Assembly: GCA_025362325.1 (NCBI GenBank)
Contig: JANYGO010000049.1
Span: 1-41,798 of the forward strand
Direction: 5' to 3'
DNA: 41,798 bases
DNA from: Cyanobacteriota bacterium
Lineage (GTDB): Bacteria > Cyanobacteriota > Cyanobacteriia > Cyanobacteriales > Microcoleaceae
The notes beneath the pieces were generated by a model. That model saw only the letters and a program-made list of their open reading frames with translations. It was not told the origin of the DNA and did not search any database. Each line of letters opens with the position of its first letter. Within the stretch, counting starts at the first letter, position 1. Of the stretch, positions 34,580-41,798 are shown piece after piece. A program made the translations under genes and the position numbers.

Positions 34580-34954
34580 ATGACAACCATATCCAAAGAA
34601 CCAACAGCGATTATCCGTACAGAAAGAGGACTAACAATCGCAGGTACGCGCATCACTATCTACGACATCATGGACTATGTGACGGCTCAATATCCGCCTA
34701 AGTTTATCAGGGGACTGTTCGATCTCACAGAGCAACAAATTAACGCGGCTTTAGCTTACATTGAGGTAAATCGCGATACTGTTGAAGCTGAGTATCAAAT
34801 GGTTCTTAAGGAAGCTGAAGAACTGCGGCTGTATTATGAAGAAAAAAATCGCGATCTGATTGCCAGAATTGCCGCCCAGCCACCAAAACCTGGAACGGAA
34901 GCTGCTTGGGAAAAACTTCGAGCAGCTAAGGCAAAATTTAAGTCTGAGCTATAG
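34580..34954 (+). CDS. DUF433 domain protein (orphan antitoxin-like)
   Basis: 124 aa. RTERGLTIAGTRITIYDIMDYVTAQYPPKFIRGLFDLTEQQINAALAYIEVN is a DUF433 helix-turn-helix domain; the last 60 residues are a charged helical extension. AGGAGG lies a few bases upstream of the ATG. The usual downstream DUF5615 toxin is absent: the next gene encodes a secreted protein. It is therefore an orphan, or its toxin has been replaced. A second DUF433 gene at 7204-7536 does have its partner. Confidence 0.82.
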   Translation: MTTISKEPTAIIRTERGLTIAGTRITIYDIMDYVTAQYPPKFIRGLFDLTEQQINAALAYIEVNRDTVEAEYQMVLKEAEELRLYYEEKNRDLIARIAAQPPKPGTEAAWEKLRAAKAKFKSEL

Positions 34955-35039
34955 TTTTTCATACTAAAGTATGATAGAGTTAATGTATCATAAAATCATT
35001 AAATACTATGATCGATGTAGTGTTTTAAAAGTGATACCC

Positions 35040-35933
35040 ATGTTAAAAGAATTAAAAACCATTACTCTGGCCACTTTTCTGGTATTAGGAACAGCTAAAC
35101 TGGGTTCTACTGCACCTCTCCCAAGTCCTAATAATCAAGGAGATTATATAGGAAGAGCTTATCATACTTATTGGGAAGTAGTAGACCCAGACCCAAAGGG
35201 GTTAAATTGTCGCATGAATTCTTCTTTTGAAGAATTTATGCGTGTTGACAACCCCACTCCATTTAATGTTTTTAATTGGCCTGTAATTGGTGTTTTAAAA
35301 CAGGGACAGCGTTTTGAAAGCTTTCCTGGTAATGCTGGTGTTACTTTCCGTGATACCAGGGGTTTACCTTGGCTTTTTGTAGGAAAAACCTACACTGCTG
35401 GTGCGGCGCAAGGTTGTTTTATTCGCGCTAATAGTCAATTTGTCAAACCAGTACAGATGTCACCGACTCGCGTACAACCCCAAACGAGTCAACCGCTAGC
35501 AAGTTCCACAGCACTACCGATGAAGCTTGGTTTTGACGAAGGATTTGGATCGATTGTAGTACCAGAAAGCGATACCAGAGCATCGGCATATGGAGGACGC
35601 TTAAGGCGATATGATGTTCACATTGCTAAAATGTTTGAAGTCACTCACTTTATGTGTCAGGAGGGGACTTTAACACCCGGTATTACATGGAATTACGAGG
35701 CTGGAGGTGGCACGATTAATATGGGAAGTTTTGTAATAAGCTGCCGACTTGCTAATCAAATAGTTAGTGCCTATGGTTTAGGTAAATCAGAACCTACGAA
35801 TATTACTTTTTCGGCTGGTGAAATCGGTCGTCCTGATGTCAGAAGTTTCAACATTCCTATCCTAAATATTACAGGTGATAAAGTACCACGCTGGATAAGT
35901 TTTGTGCAGGGATTTCAGCCAGTGAGGAGGTAG
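35040..35933 (+). CDS. secreted protein of unknown function
   Basis: 297 aa from ATG 35040 (MLKELKTITLATFLVLGTAKLGSTA), which gives a normal cleavable signal peptide; the longer frame from 34971 lacks one. Residues about 45-140 (GLNCRMN... VIGVLKQGQRFESFPG... PWLFVGK) look like a small SH3-like beta domain, and about 165-297 is a second domain with two Cys (FMCQEGTL, FVISCRLA) that could form a disulfide. I do not recognise the family. A truncated copy of its second domain lies at 34282-34554, on the other side of a DUF433 gene. Confidence 0.78.
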   Translation: MLKELKTITLATFLVLGTAKLGSTAPLPSPNNQGDYIGRAYHTYWEVVDPDPKGLNCRMNSSFEEFMRVDNPTPFNVFNWPVIGVLKQGQRFESFPGNAGVTFRDTRGLPWLFVGKTYTAGAAQGCFIRANSQFVKPVQMSPTRVQPQTSQPLASSTALPMKLGFDEGFGSIVVPESDTRASAYGGRLRRYDVHIAKMFEVTHFMCQEGTLTPGITWNYEAGGGTINMGSFVISCRLANQIVSAYGLGKSEPTNITFSAGEIGRPDVRSFNIPILNITGDKVPRWISFVQGFQPVRR

Positions 35934-35947
35934 GACGATCAATCGCA

Positions 35948-36103
35948 ATGGAAGGAGGTGTTAGAGGCAAGTATGTTGAACAATGTCGTGCCGGGACAAA
36001 CTTAGTGCTTTTAGATGCAGATGTTGCCCAAGCTTTTCCCAATGATGCAGCAGTGAATGAGGCATTGAGGATGTTAATCAGATTGCACAGCGCTAGCAAT
36101 TAA
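35948..36103 (+). CDS. small antitoxin-like protein, possibly 5'-truncated (51 aa)
   Basis: Reads MEGGVRGKYVEQCRAGTNLV, then LLDADVAQAFPNDAAVNEALRMLIRLHSASN. GGVRGKY...GTNLVLLD.DVA..FP...AVN.ALR.L is a common small antitoxin-like family, whose members usually begin about ten residues earlier with a YDFSGGVRGKY-type start. Here the frame is open upstream into the previous gene without a good start codon, so the N-terminus may have been lost or may start at 35948. No toxin follows. It is too short for ordinary gene thresholds but the family match is good by eye. Confidence 0.5.
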   Translation: MEGGVRGKYVEQCRAGTNLVLLDADVAQAFPNDAAVNEALRMLIRLHSASN

Positions 36104-36268
36104 ATACTGTGGTACAGCAGACGGAATAAAAATGATTGGTGAGGATCGAACCCAATTTCCCAAATTGCGAGTAATCAGCTAGTAATCTTGATTCCAAGTA
36201 TAATAGAGTTCATGTATCTGAAAATCTGTCTTAATCTGTGTCCAACTATGTGTAGGGATAAAAATACC

Positions 36269-37153
36269 ATGCTACCTCAAATGACCAGTGCTAAAAAGTT
36301 GACGAGCAAGTTTTTAATTGTCATATTTTTCTGTCTGGGAATCCTCTTGATGCACCCGGAAAACGTCAGAGCAGAAGGAAGTCAACCTAATGTCACTAAA
36401 AAAACTGATTGCTTTTTAGTTTTCGGAAAAGGAACTTGTGACTCTACAAGGAATGAAGTAGCCACTGAAACCGAAATCAAACCAGGTGCTAACCTTAGTG
36501 GTAAGAATCTACAAGGTGTTAACCTGCATAATGCTGATTTGAGAAGATCAGATTTGAGTGGTGCAAATTTGACTGGCGTAGACTTAACAGGTGCTGACTT
36601 GAGTGAAGTCAAAATCAGCAAAGTTAAAAACCCTGGAAACTTAGATTTTCATGGATTTGACTGGAGTAAAATTAAGTTGAGTAAGGAAGATTCAATCAAG
36701 ATAGTTACAGCTAACTTGAGCAAGCAAGATTTAGTCAATTTTATCAAAGCTGACCCTAGTAACTTGGATTTCAGCGGGTTAGACTGGAATAAAGTTAACT
36801 TAAGCCAACAAGACGTACAGAAGCTCGTAAACTCTAAGCTAAATCAGCATGATTTAATTAAGTTAATCAAAAGCGATCCTAATCAGGTAAATCTTACTAA
36901 GGACGAATTACTAGGGTTAATTCAGCTAAATCTAAATAACAGCGCTTTATGGCGAAGTTCCACCCTAAATAGTCAAGACTTACTAAATTTACTAGCAAAC
37001 AAGTTGAGTGCAGTAGACTTAAGTGGGGTTGACTTACAAAAAGCAAACTTTACTGGTAGCAACTTACAGCAAGCTAACCTGAGTGGCGCCGACTTGAGAC
37101 AAGCAAATCTCAATGGGGCAAAAATGCCGGATGGCACTCTATATCGACGTTAG
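36269..37153 (+). CDS. exported pentapeptide-repeat protein with helical-repeat insert
   Basis: 294 aa from ATG 36269, which places MTSAKKLTSKFLIVIFFCLGILL as a signal peptide ending about ENVRA; starts at 36188 or 36248 are possible but less apt. Residues about 70-115 are pentapeptide repeats (A(D/N)LSG pattern: GANLSGKNLQGVNLHNADL). The middle, about 117-240, holds three ~42-residue repeats with the core NLDFxGxDWxKxxLS...DL..FIK.DP, predicted helical. A second pentapeptide block (VDLSGVDLQKANFTGSNLQQ) ends the protein. I know of no function for this arrangement. It is followed by an inverted repeat. Confidence 0.8.
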   Translation: MLPQMTSAKKLTSKFLIVIFFCLGILLMHPENVRAEGSQPNVTKKTDCFLVFGKGTCDSTRNEVATETEIKPGANLSGKNLQGVNLHNADLRRSDLSGANLTGVDLTGADLSEVKISKVKNPGNLDFHGFDWSKIKLSKEDSIKIVTANLSKQDLVNFIKADPSNLDFSGLDWNKVNLSQQDVQKLVNSKLNQHDLIKLIKSDPNQVNLTKDELLGLIQLNLNNSALWRSSTLNSQDLLNLLANKLSAVDLSGVDLQKANFTGSNLQQANLSGADLRQANLNGAKMPDGTLYRR

Positions 37154-37160
37154 TTTTACT

Positions 37161-37232
37161 TAGTAGAGTGCGTCATCTGCTATAATCGATCTGTTGGAGC
37201 GAAAATTTATATAAATGTGACGCACCCTACTA
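37161..37232. repeat. inverted repeat, 15-bp arms (one mismatch)
   Basis: TAGTAGAGTGCGTCA (37161-37175) and TGACGCACCCTACTA (37218-37232) enclose 42 AT-rich bases. It lies between convergent genes and shares the GGGTGCGT core with the hairpin at 9988-10017. Confidence 0.75.
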
Positions 37233-37246
37233 ATACTGGTTATTTC

Positions 37247-37807
37247 TTACTCTTCATTCATCATTGATTGGTAATCACTGAGATCAACTCGAACCATTTC
37301 GCATTGTTTTTTGGCAAAAGTTGTACAAGAAACGCAAGAATTGAGACTTCTAGCTGCTGCTCCTAATGTTATCTTATATGGCATGGGCAGAGCTTCCGTA
37401 ATCTCAACTAACTTTTCGGCTTGACTTTGGTATTCTCGCATTTTGTCACCGCACTGTCTTAATTTTTCGAGATTTTCGCGATTTCTCAAAGGTTCCATAT
37501 TTCTGCCCGCTTCTTCTAGCTGACTTATATCATTGTATATTTTTTCAAGATTGTAAGTATTAGGAACTGTAGCACTTGTACCGACAACAGGTTGGGTGCC
37601 TGAGATGTCTCCTGGGTGAGAAAACAATAAAGTTGCTAATAATACTATTGAAATTAGTGCCTTATCAACCCCCATCAATAACCCCCTCGCTAGCTTAAAC
37701 GGCGATAAAGCAATACCTACAATTCCCAAAATGACACTAAAAATCAAGGAGAAGAAAGTTGACACCAAGTGAAAAATAAAACTTGGTATGGCAAATAAAA
37801 AGTCCAT
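37247..37807 (-). CDS. hypothetical membrane protein with cysteine-rich tail
   Basis: 186 aa, unrecognised. Two hydrophobic stretches at the N-terminus (FIFHLVSTFFSLIFSVILGI and about residues 47-65) suggest membrane anchoring. The rest is a soluble, charged helical region (KIYNDISQLEEAGRNMEPLR) with several cysteines (RQCGDKM, SLNSCVSCTTFAKKQC), including CxxC. Convergent with the pentapeptide-repeat gene and divergent from the STAND ATPase. No function can be assigned. Confidence 0.65.
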   Translation of the reverse strand: MDFLFAIPSFIFHLVSTFFSLIFSVILGIVGIALSPFKLARGLLMGVDKALISIVLLATLLFSHPGDISGTQPVVGTSATVPNTYNLEKIYNDISQLEEAGRNMEPLRNRENLEKLRQCGDKMREYQSQAEKLVEITEALPMPYKITLGAAARSLNSCVSCTTFAKKQCEMVRVDLSDYQSMMNEE

Positions 37808-38043
37808 AATATATGACCCCTAACTATTCAAACTAATTTACCTAAAGTATCGAGAAAGCAATTGTGGTGGATTCTCTCTGTTATTTTGCAATATTTAGAT
37901 AAAATATGACAACTAAAAACAGTCGGATTTAGCACCCAATTTTTTTAACCATCCTGAACCAATTTAATAAAATTGGTACAATTCAGTTGACAATGTAGGA
38001 TTTGGTAGGATATAGTTCAATAAACCTCACTCTACCCTGCCCC

Positions 38044-39405
38044 ATGAATGTTGAAGATGTTATACAATGGGCGAATAATTCGATTTTTGATAAAACAGGA
38101 GAACATCTTACACCCCTACAGGAAGCAATAGTAATGGGTGTTTGGCAAAGGCAAAAATATCCTCAAATAGCTAAAGACTTCCATTGTAGTGAATCTCACG
38201 TTAAAAAAGAAGCGGCTAAGTTATGGGAAAAGTTGCGTGAGGAATTAGGAGAAGACCTTAATAAATTTAATTTCCGTTCTAAGTTAGAGAAAAAATATCG
38301 TGTTTCTCAAGTTGCCCATTGGGGAGACTGTTTACAAATTGATAATGTTAATATTTGTGGTGAATTTCTACAAACTATTGAAGATACAAAAACCCGATCG
38401 CCCTTTCCCCCCGACTCTCCCCAAAATCAATCCCCAATAATCGATTTAACAGACGCACCCGAATTAACCAGCTTTTACGATCGCACATCCGAACTCTCCA
38501 CCCTCACAGAATGGATATTACAAGCCCACACCCGCTTAATTACCGTCTACGGCTTAAGCGGAATTGGCAAAAGTGCGATCGCCCTCAAACTCATCGAACA
38601 AATTCAAACCGAATTTGATTATATTATTTGGCGAAGTCTCACCCACACACCCACACTCTCAACCATCCAAACCGAACTCAAGCAATTTTTTGGGCGATCG
38701 CCACAAACCCCATTACCCACAATCATCGATTATTTTCGCGCCTCACGCTGTTTAGTAATCCTTGATGACGTACAGAATATTTTTAAAAGCAGTCAATTAG
38801 CAGGTCAATATTTAACAGGCTATGAAGACTACGGCAAATTTTTCAAACAAATTGCCACATCCTCTCATCAGAGTTGTTTAATCCTCCTCAGTTGGGAAAA
38901 ACCCAGAGAAATTACTGCTTTAGAAGCAGTAAACCGACCCGCACGAACTTTACACCTCAAAGGGTTGCGGGAACAAGCGGCAGAAATTCTCAGAGAAAAA
39001 GGATTAGCCGATGAGGAAAAATGGTCAGACTTAATCGCCCTTTATCAAGGACATCCTTACTGGTTAAATATTATCGCTTCAACAATTGTCGAATTATTTG
39101 ACAGTAGCGTCTCCCGGTTTTTAGCAGATAAAAATGATATCTATTTAGGTGACTTAGAGCCACTTTTAGAATCTCACTTAGAGCGTTTATCGGAATCAGA
39201 AGAAAAGGTAGGCTACTGGTTAGCAACTCAAAATGAAGCTGTAGATATTTCACAACAACCAGCCGACAGTGAATTATCCAAATCTGAATTTTGGCAAGCC
39301 ATACAATCTTTAGCGCGGCGCGGCTTAGTGGAAAAAGTGTTAGTAGAAGGGCGATCGAAGTTTCTAATTAATCCTGTATTTCAACAATACATTCAATCCA
39401 AGTAA
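38044..39405 (+). CDS. STAND/NB-ARC-type ATPase with N-terminal vMAP-like HTH domain
   Basis: 453 aa from ATG 38044 (MNVEDVIQWAN); a frame from a TTG at 38002 has no supporting signals. Residues 1 to about 105 resemble the helical, sigma-like N-terminal domain of cyanobacterial vWA-MoxR-associated proteins (LTPLQEAIVMGVWQRQKYPQIAKDFHCSESHVKKEAAKLWEKLR). An NB-ARC ATPase follows: Walker A GLSGIGKSA (about 170-178) and Walker B CLVILDDVQ. The winged-helix region LARRGLVEKVL ends the protein. The WD40, TPR or other sensor repeats normally C-terminal in such STAND proteins are missing. Possible roles are regulation or defence; none is shown. Confidence 0.82.
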   Translation: MNVEDVIQWANNSIFDKTGEHLTPLQEAIVMGVWQRQKYPQIAKDFHCSESHVKKEAAKLWEKLREELGEDLNKFNFRSKLEKKYRVSQVAHWGDCLQIDNVNICGEFLQTIEDTKTRSPFPPDSPQNQSPIIDLTDAPELTSFYDRTSELSTLTEWILQAHTRLITVYGLSGIGKSAIALKLIEQIQTEFDYIIWRSLTHTPTLSTIQTELKQFFGRSPQTPLPTIIDYFRASRCLVILDDVQNIFKSSQLAGQYLTGYEDYGKFFKQIATSSHQSCLILLSWEKPREITALEAVNRPARTLHLKGLREQAAEILREKGLADEEKWSDLIALYQGHPYWLNIIASTIVELFDSSVSRFLADKNDIYLGDLEPLLESHLERLSESEEKVGYWLATQNEAVDISQQPADSELSKSEFWQAIQSLARRGLVEKVLVEGRSKFLINPVFQQYIQSK

Positions 39406-39426
39406 CATTCCACCCCTTTATTTCTT

Positions 39427-39501
39427 AGTCTGCGGAGGCAGACTTTGTTTGTGTAGACGCGGTTTCAACCGCCGGGTTTATATAGTAGCGGTTTCAACCG
39501 C
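39427..39501. repeat. dispersed hairpin repeat (AGTCTGC / GCGGTTTCAACCGC), copy 1
   Basis: AGTCTGC-GGAG-GCAGACT (39427-39444), then GCGGTTTCAACCGC (39459-39472) and a second GCGGTTTCAACCGC (39488-39501). The same combination lies at 40814-40900, so it is a dispersed element, not a CRISPR array: there are no unique spacers of regular length. Confidence 0.85.
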
Positions 39502-39507
39502 CGCGTA

Positions 39508-39756
39508 CTATCTTAATCCAACGCGAAAAGATTGCCCCAGCGGTTGAAATTCTTGAGTTTCTTCCCGCTGTAACTGCTGTCTAATTTTGGCAAATTTCCT
39601 AACTGTTTCCACAGAGTACATCCGTTCTCCACAGCTTAGGCAAACTTCAGCCGACACTTTTAAGATAGCAGTATGGTTGCCGCCCCGTAAAAGTTTATCG
39701 ACTTCTTTTATAACTATTTCACCGCCACAAATAGGGCATTTTTCTACAGATAGCAT
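39508..39756 (-). CDS. YgiT/MqsA-type zinc-finger antitoxin
   Basis: 82 aa from ATG 39756 (MLSVEKCPICGGEIV), with GGAGAAATT upstream. CPICGG and CLSCGERMY are the two CxxC pairs that bind zinc, the YgiT-type zinc-finger N-terminal domain; unlike full MqsA it has no HTH domain. It starts two bases after the stop of the DUF4258 gene, in toxin-first order, and would be its antitoxin. Confidence 0.85.
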   Translation of the reverse strand: MLSVEKCPICGGEIVIKEVDKLLRGGNHTAILKVSAEVCLSCGERMYSVETVRKFAKIRQQLQREETQEFQPLGQSFRVGLR

Positions 39757-39758
39757 TG

Positions 39759-40070
39759 TTAATTTCTCCTTTGTACCCAATTAATCCATCGATTCGCATC
39801 GGGGCGATAAACTGTAATTAGGATGGCTAGTTTATTACTAGGGACATAAGACCAAACACTGTGAATGGGATCGCCTCTAAAGCTTTCACCATAGATTAAG
39901 TATCGGGGATAGGGTTTTTCTTTGGGATAATTTTCAATAATTTCACCATAAAGGACGGAAAAGTAGATTTCATCAAATGAGAGACGATCGTTTTCTGCTT
40001 CTTCATCAGCATGGTCTGTAATTCGCACCCGATTTTCTAATATTGCTTCTATGATATCGTTGAGATTCAT
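39759..40070 (-). CDS. DUF4258 toxin-like protein
   Basis: 103 aa from ATG 40070 (MNLNDIIEAIL); an upstream ATG at 40127 gives an N-terminal extension not typical of the family. RITDHADEEAENDRLSFDEIYFSVLYGEIIENYPKEKPYPRYLIYG is the DUF4258 pattern (His in DHA, charged helix, YP..KPYP). These small RelE-like proteins are found with YgiT-type antitoxins, as here. Toxic activity is predicted from that association only. Confidence 0.82.
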   Translation of the reverse strand: MNLNDIIEAILENRVRITDHADEEAENDRLSFDEIYFSVLYGEIIENYPKEKPYPRYLIYGESFRGDPIHSVWSYVPSNKLAILITVYRPDANRWINWVQRRN

Positions 40071-40153
40071 TCGTTGAAAGTTAAATCTTACATAACCTAT
40101 GGCTGGTTTCACCAGCTCGAAAAGCAATTAAACCATACGATCGCACTTCTGGA

Positions 40154-40735
40154 CTAAATCATCGATCGCACAAAAGCATTCACCGCATCATATTGATCCG
40201 CCATCCGCGAATAGAACTCGATCGATCGCAAATCCAACTCCGGCAACAGTTCGCTCTTACTAACCAACTCATATCCCGTAGAACGCAAGCAATAAACCGA
40301 AATTACACCATCCTCCCAAAACCAAACCTCCTGCACACCCACCCGACGATAGATTTCCAGCGTATCAATTCCACCGCTCGTCACTGTCACCTCGATCGCC
40401 AAATCTGGAACCGACTTGCGCGTACCCAAACAATAAGACTCATCTGGTTCCTTCCGTGCACCCAACTCCTTCATTCCGATAGTTGTGCTCCCTCGCCCGT
40501 AGAAACGAATGTCCTTCGTCCGCATATACATTTCTAAAAGCTGATCTAAAGTGTTTCTAGATTCTTCATGTTCCTCAGAAAAAGAACCGATAATTTCCAA
40601 ACACCCATCCAAATAAGTTAAACGCGCCCCAGTATCCGCCAAATCTGCATCCAATTTTTCCAGAGTCTCCCATGTCACGTTTGACAGGAAAGCCGCACCT
40701 GTACCCAATCCCGCTTTAGAAATTGCGACAACCAT
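40154..40735 (-). CDS. Uma2 family (DUF820) putative endonuclease
   Basis: 193 aa. Third Uma2 member in the window. TWETLEKLDADLADTGARLTYLDGCLEIIG is the usual start, then the REase-like core with SVPDLAIEVTVTSGGIDTLEIYRRVGVQEVWFWEDG (D...E-x-T). The E-x-K/S position reads EVTVTS, a variant at the active site. Upstream of the psbA end and downstream of repeats; no operon partner. Function of the family is unknown. Confidence 0.87.
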   Translation of the reverse strand: MVVAISKAGLGTGAAFLSNVTWETLEKLDADLADTGARLTYLDGCLEIIGSFSEEHEESRNTLDQLLEMYMRTKDIRFYGRGSTTIGMKELGARKEPDESYCLGTRKSVPDLAIEVTVTSGGIDTLEIYRRVGVQEVWFWEDGVISVYCLRSTGYELVSKSELLPELDLRSIEFYSRMADQYDAVNAFVRSMI

Positions 40736-40813
40736 TTGACTTACCTTTTACGATCGCTCTTCCATAATATACGACTTCCAAAAGTTGGAGTCGAGCGTAA
40801 TATTCTATTCTTT

Positions 40814-40900
40814 AGTCTGCGGAGGCAGACTTCGTTTGTATAGACGCGGTTTCAACCGCCGAGTCCTCTTCGTTGTTTGTGTAGACGCGGTTTCAACCGC
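40814..40900. repeat. dispersed hairpin repeat (AGTCTGC / GCGGTTTCAACCGC), copy 2
   Basis: Same AGTCTGC-GGAG-GCAGACT hairpin and TAGACGCGGTTTCAACCGCC word as at 39427-39501, with the second GCGGTTTCAACCGC duplicated after a short insert. It lies between the Uma2 gene and psbA. Confidence 0.85.
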
Positions 40901-40938
40901 CGTGTCTGATTGTTCGCAAAAATCTTTTTTCCCAAAAC

Positions 40939-40970
40939 AAAAAGCGCCCCTATTTCTAGGAGCGCTTTTT
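40939..40970 (-). terminator. rho-independent terminator of psbA
   Basis: AAAAGCGCC...GGAGCGCTTTTT: a GC-rich stem with flanking A and T runs, about 20 bases after the psbA stop, so it would terminate in either direction. Confidence 0.85.
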
Positions 40971-40989
40971 ATCAATCTAAGGTTAAAAA

Positions 40990-41798
<809 letters not shown>

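Noticed and set aside
36128..36170. tRNA-like T-loop word (GGTTCGATCC on the minus strand)
   Set aside because: The bases on either side do not form a T-stem and no acceptor, D or anticodon arm can be drawn.
38002..38043. Upstream TTG start for the STAND ATPase
   Set aside because: No ribosome-binding site and the added residues do not extend the recognised domain; ATG 38044 fits the family start better.
39427..40900. Possible CRISPR repeats (GCGGTTTCAACCGC recurring)
   Set aside because: The copies are few, palindromic, unevenly spaced and without unique spacers; no cas genes are present.

Overview
The window looks like a chromosomal segment of a filamentous, probably non-heterocystous cyanobacterium. 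It carries psbA (photosystem II D1), a GUN4-domain protein, a PatA-type response regulator, a large glutamate synthase, several Uma2-family proteins, many HIP1 palindromes (GCGATCGC) and abundant heptameric short tandem repeats. Placement near Microcoleus/Oscillatoria is inference only.

Layout. 1-3.97 kb: 3' end of acetyl-CoA synthetase, a segmental duplication carrying two copies of a small unknown gene, a lone ribbon-helix-helix gene, an ACP phosphodiesterase and a two-domain nuclease. 4.4-5.2 kb: class II glutamine amidotransferase. 5.2-9.9 kb: a minus-strand island of small genes (Uma2, a fused nucleotidyltransferase, DUF433/DUF5615 pair, a lone antitoxin, DUF4926, a Panacea antitoxin with a PemK-like partner, a GUN4 protein). 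10.0-14.6 kb: glutamate synthase. 15.0-15.7 kb: RHH/MazF pair with a readable promoter-operator. 16.2-22.9 kb: cupin isomerase, an iron-sulfur A-type carrier whose start follows a 23-unit heptamer array, Uma2, glycosyltransferase, PatA-like regulator, yidD, truB, and an RTX calcium-binding protein.

22.9-34.2 kb is the central system: a guanidine-assimilation locus. A guanidine-I (ykkC) riboswitch at about 25.34-25.49 kb precedes an ABC importer (lipoprotein, permease, ATPase), two DUF1989 proteins (carboxyguanidine deiminase subunits, formerly urea carboxylase-associated proteins) and a biotin-dependent carboxylase (annotated in databases as urea carboxylase, here probably guanidine carboxylase). 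Allophanate hydrolase is divergent on the other side. Together they would import guanidine, carboxylate it, deiminate it to allophanate and release ammonia and CO2. Almost every gap in this operon holds a different dispersed repeat.

34.2-39.4 kb: accessory region with a truncated paralogue, a DUF433 protein, a secreted protein of unknown function, an antitoxin fragment, a pentapeptide-repeat protein with an unusual helical-repeat insert, a membrane protein and a STAND-type ATPase lacking a sensor domain. 39.5-41.8 kb: DUF4258/YgiT pair, another Uma2 gene and the 3' part of psbA with its terminator. The strongest points for a second look are the riboswitch-controlled guanidine operon and the recurrence of heptamer repeats in the translation leaders of four unrelated genes.
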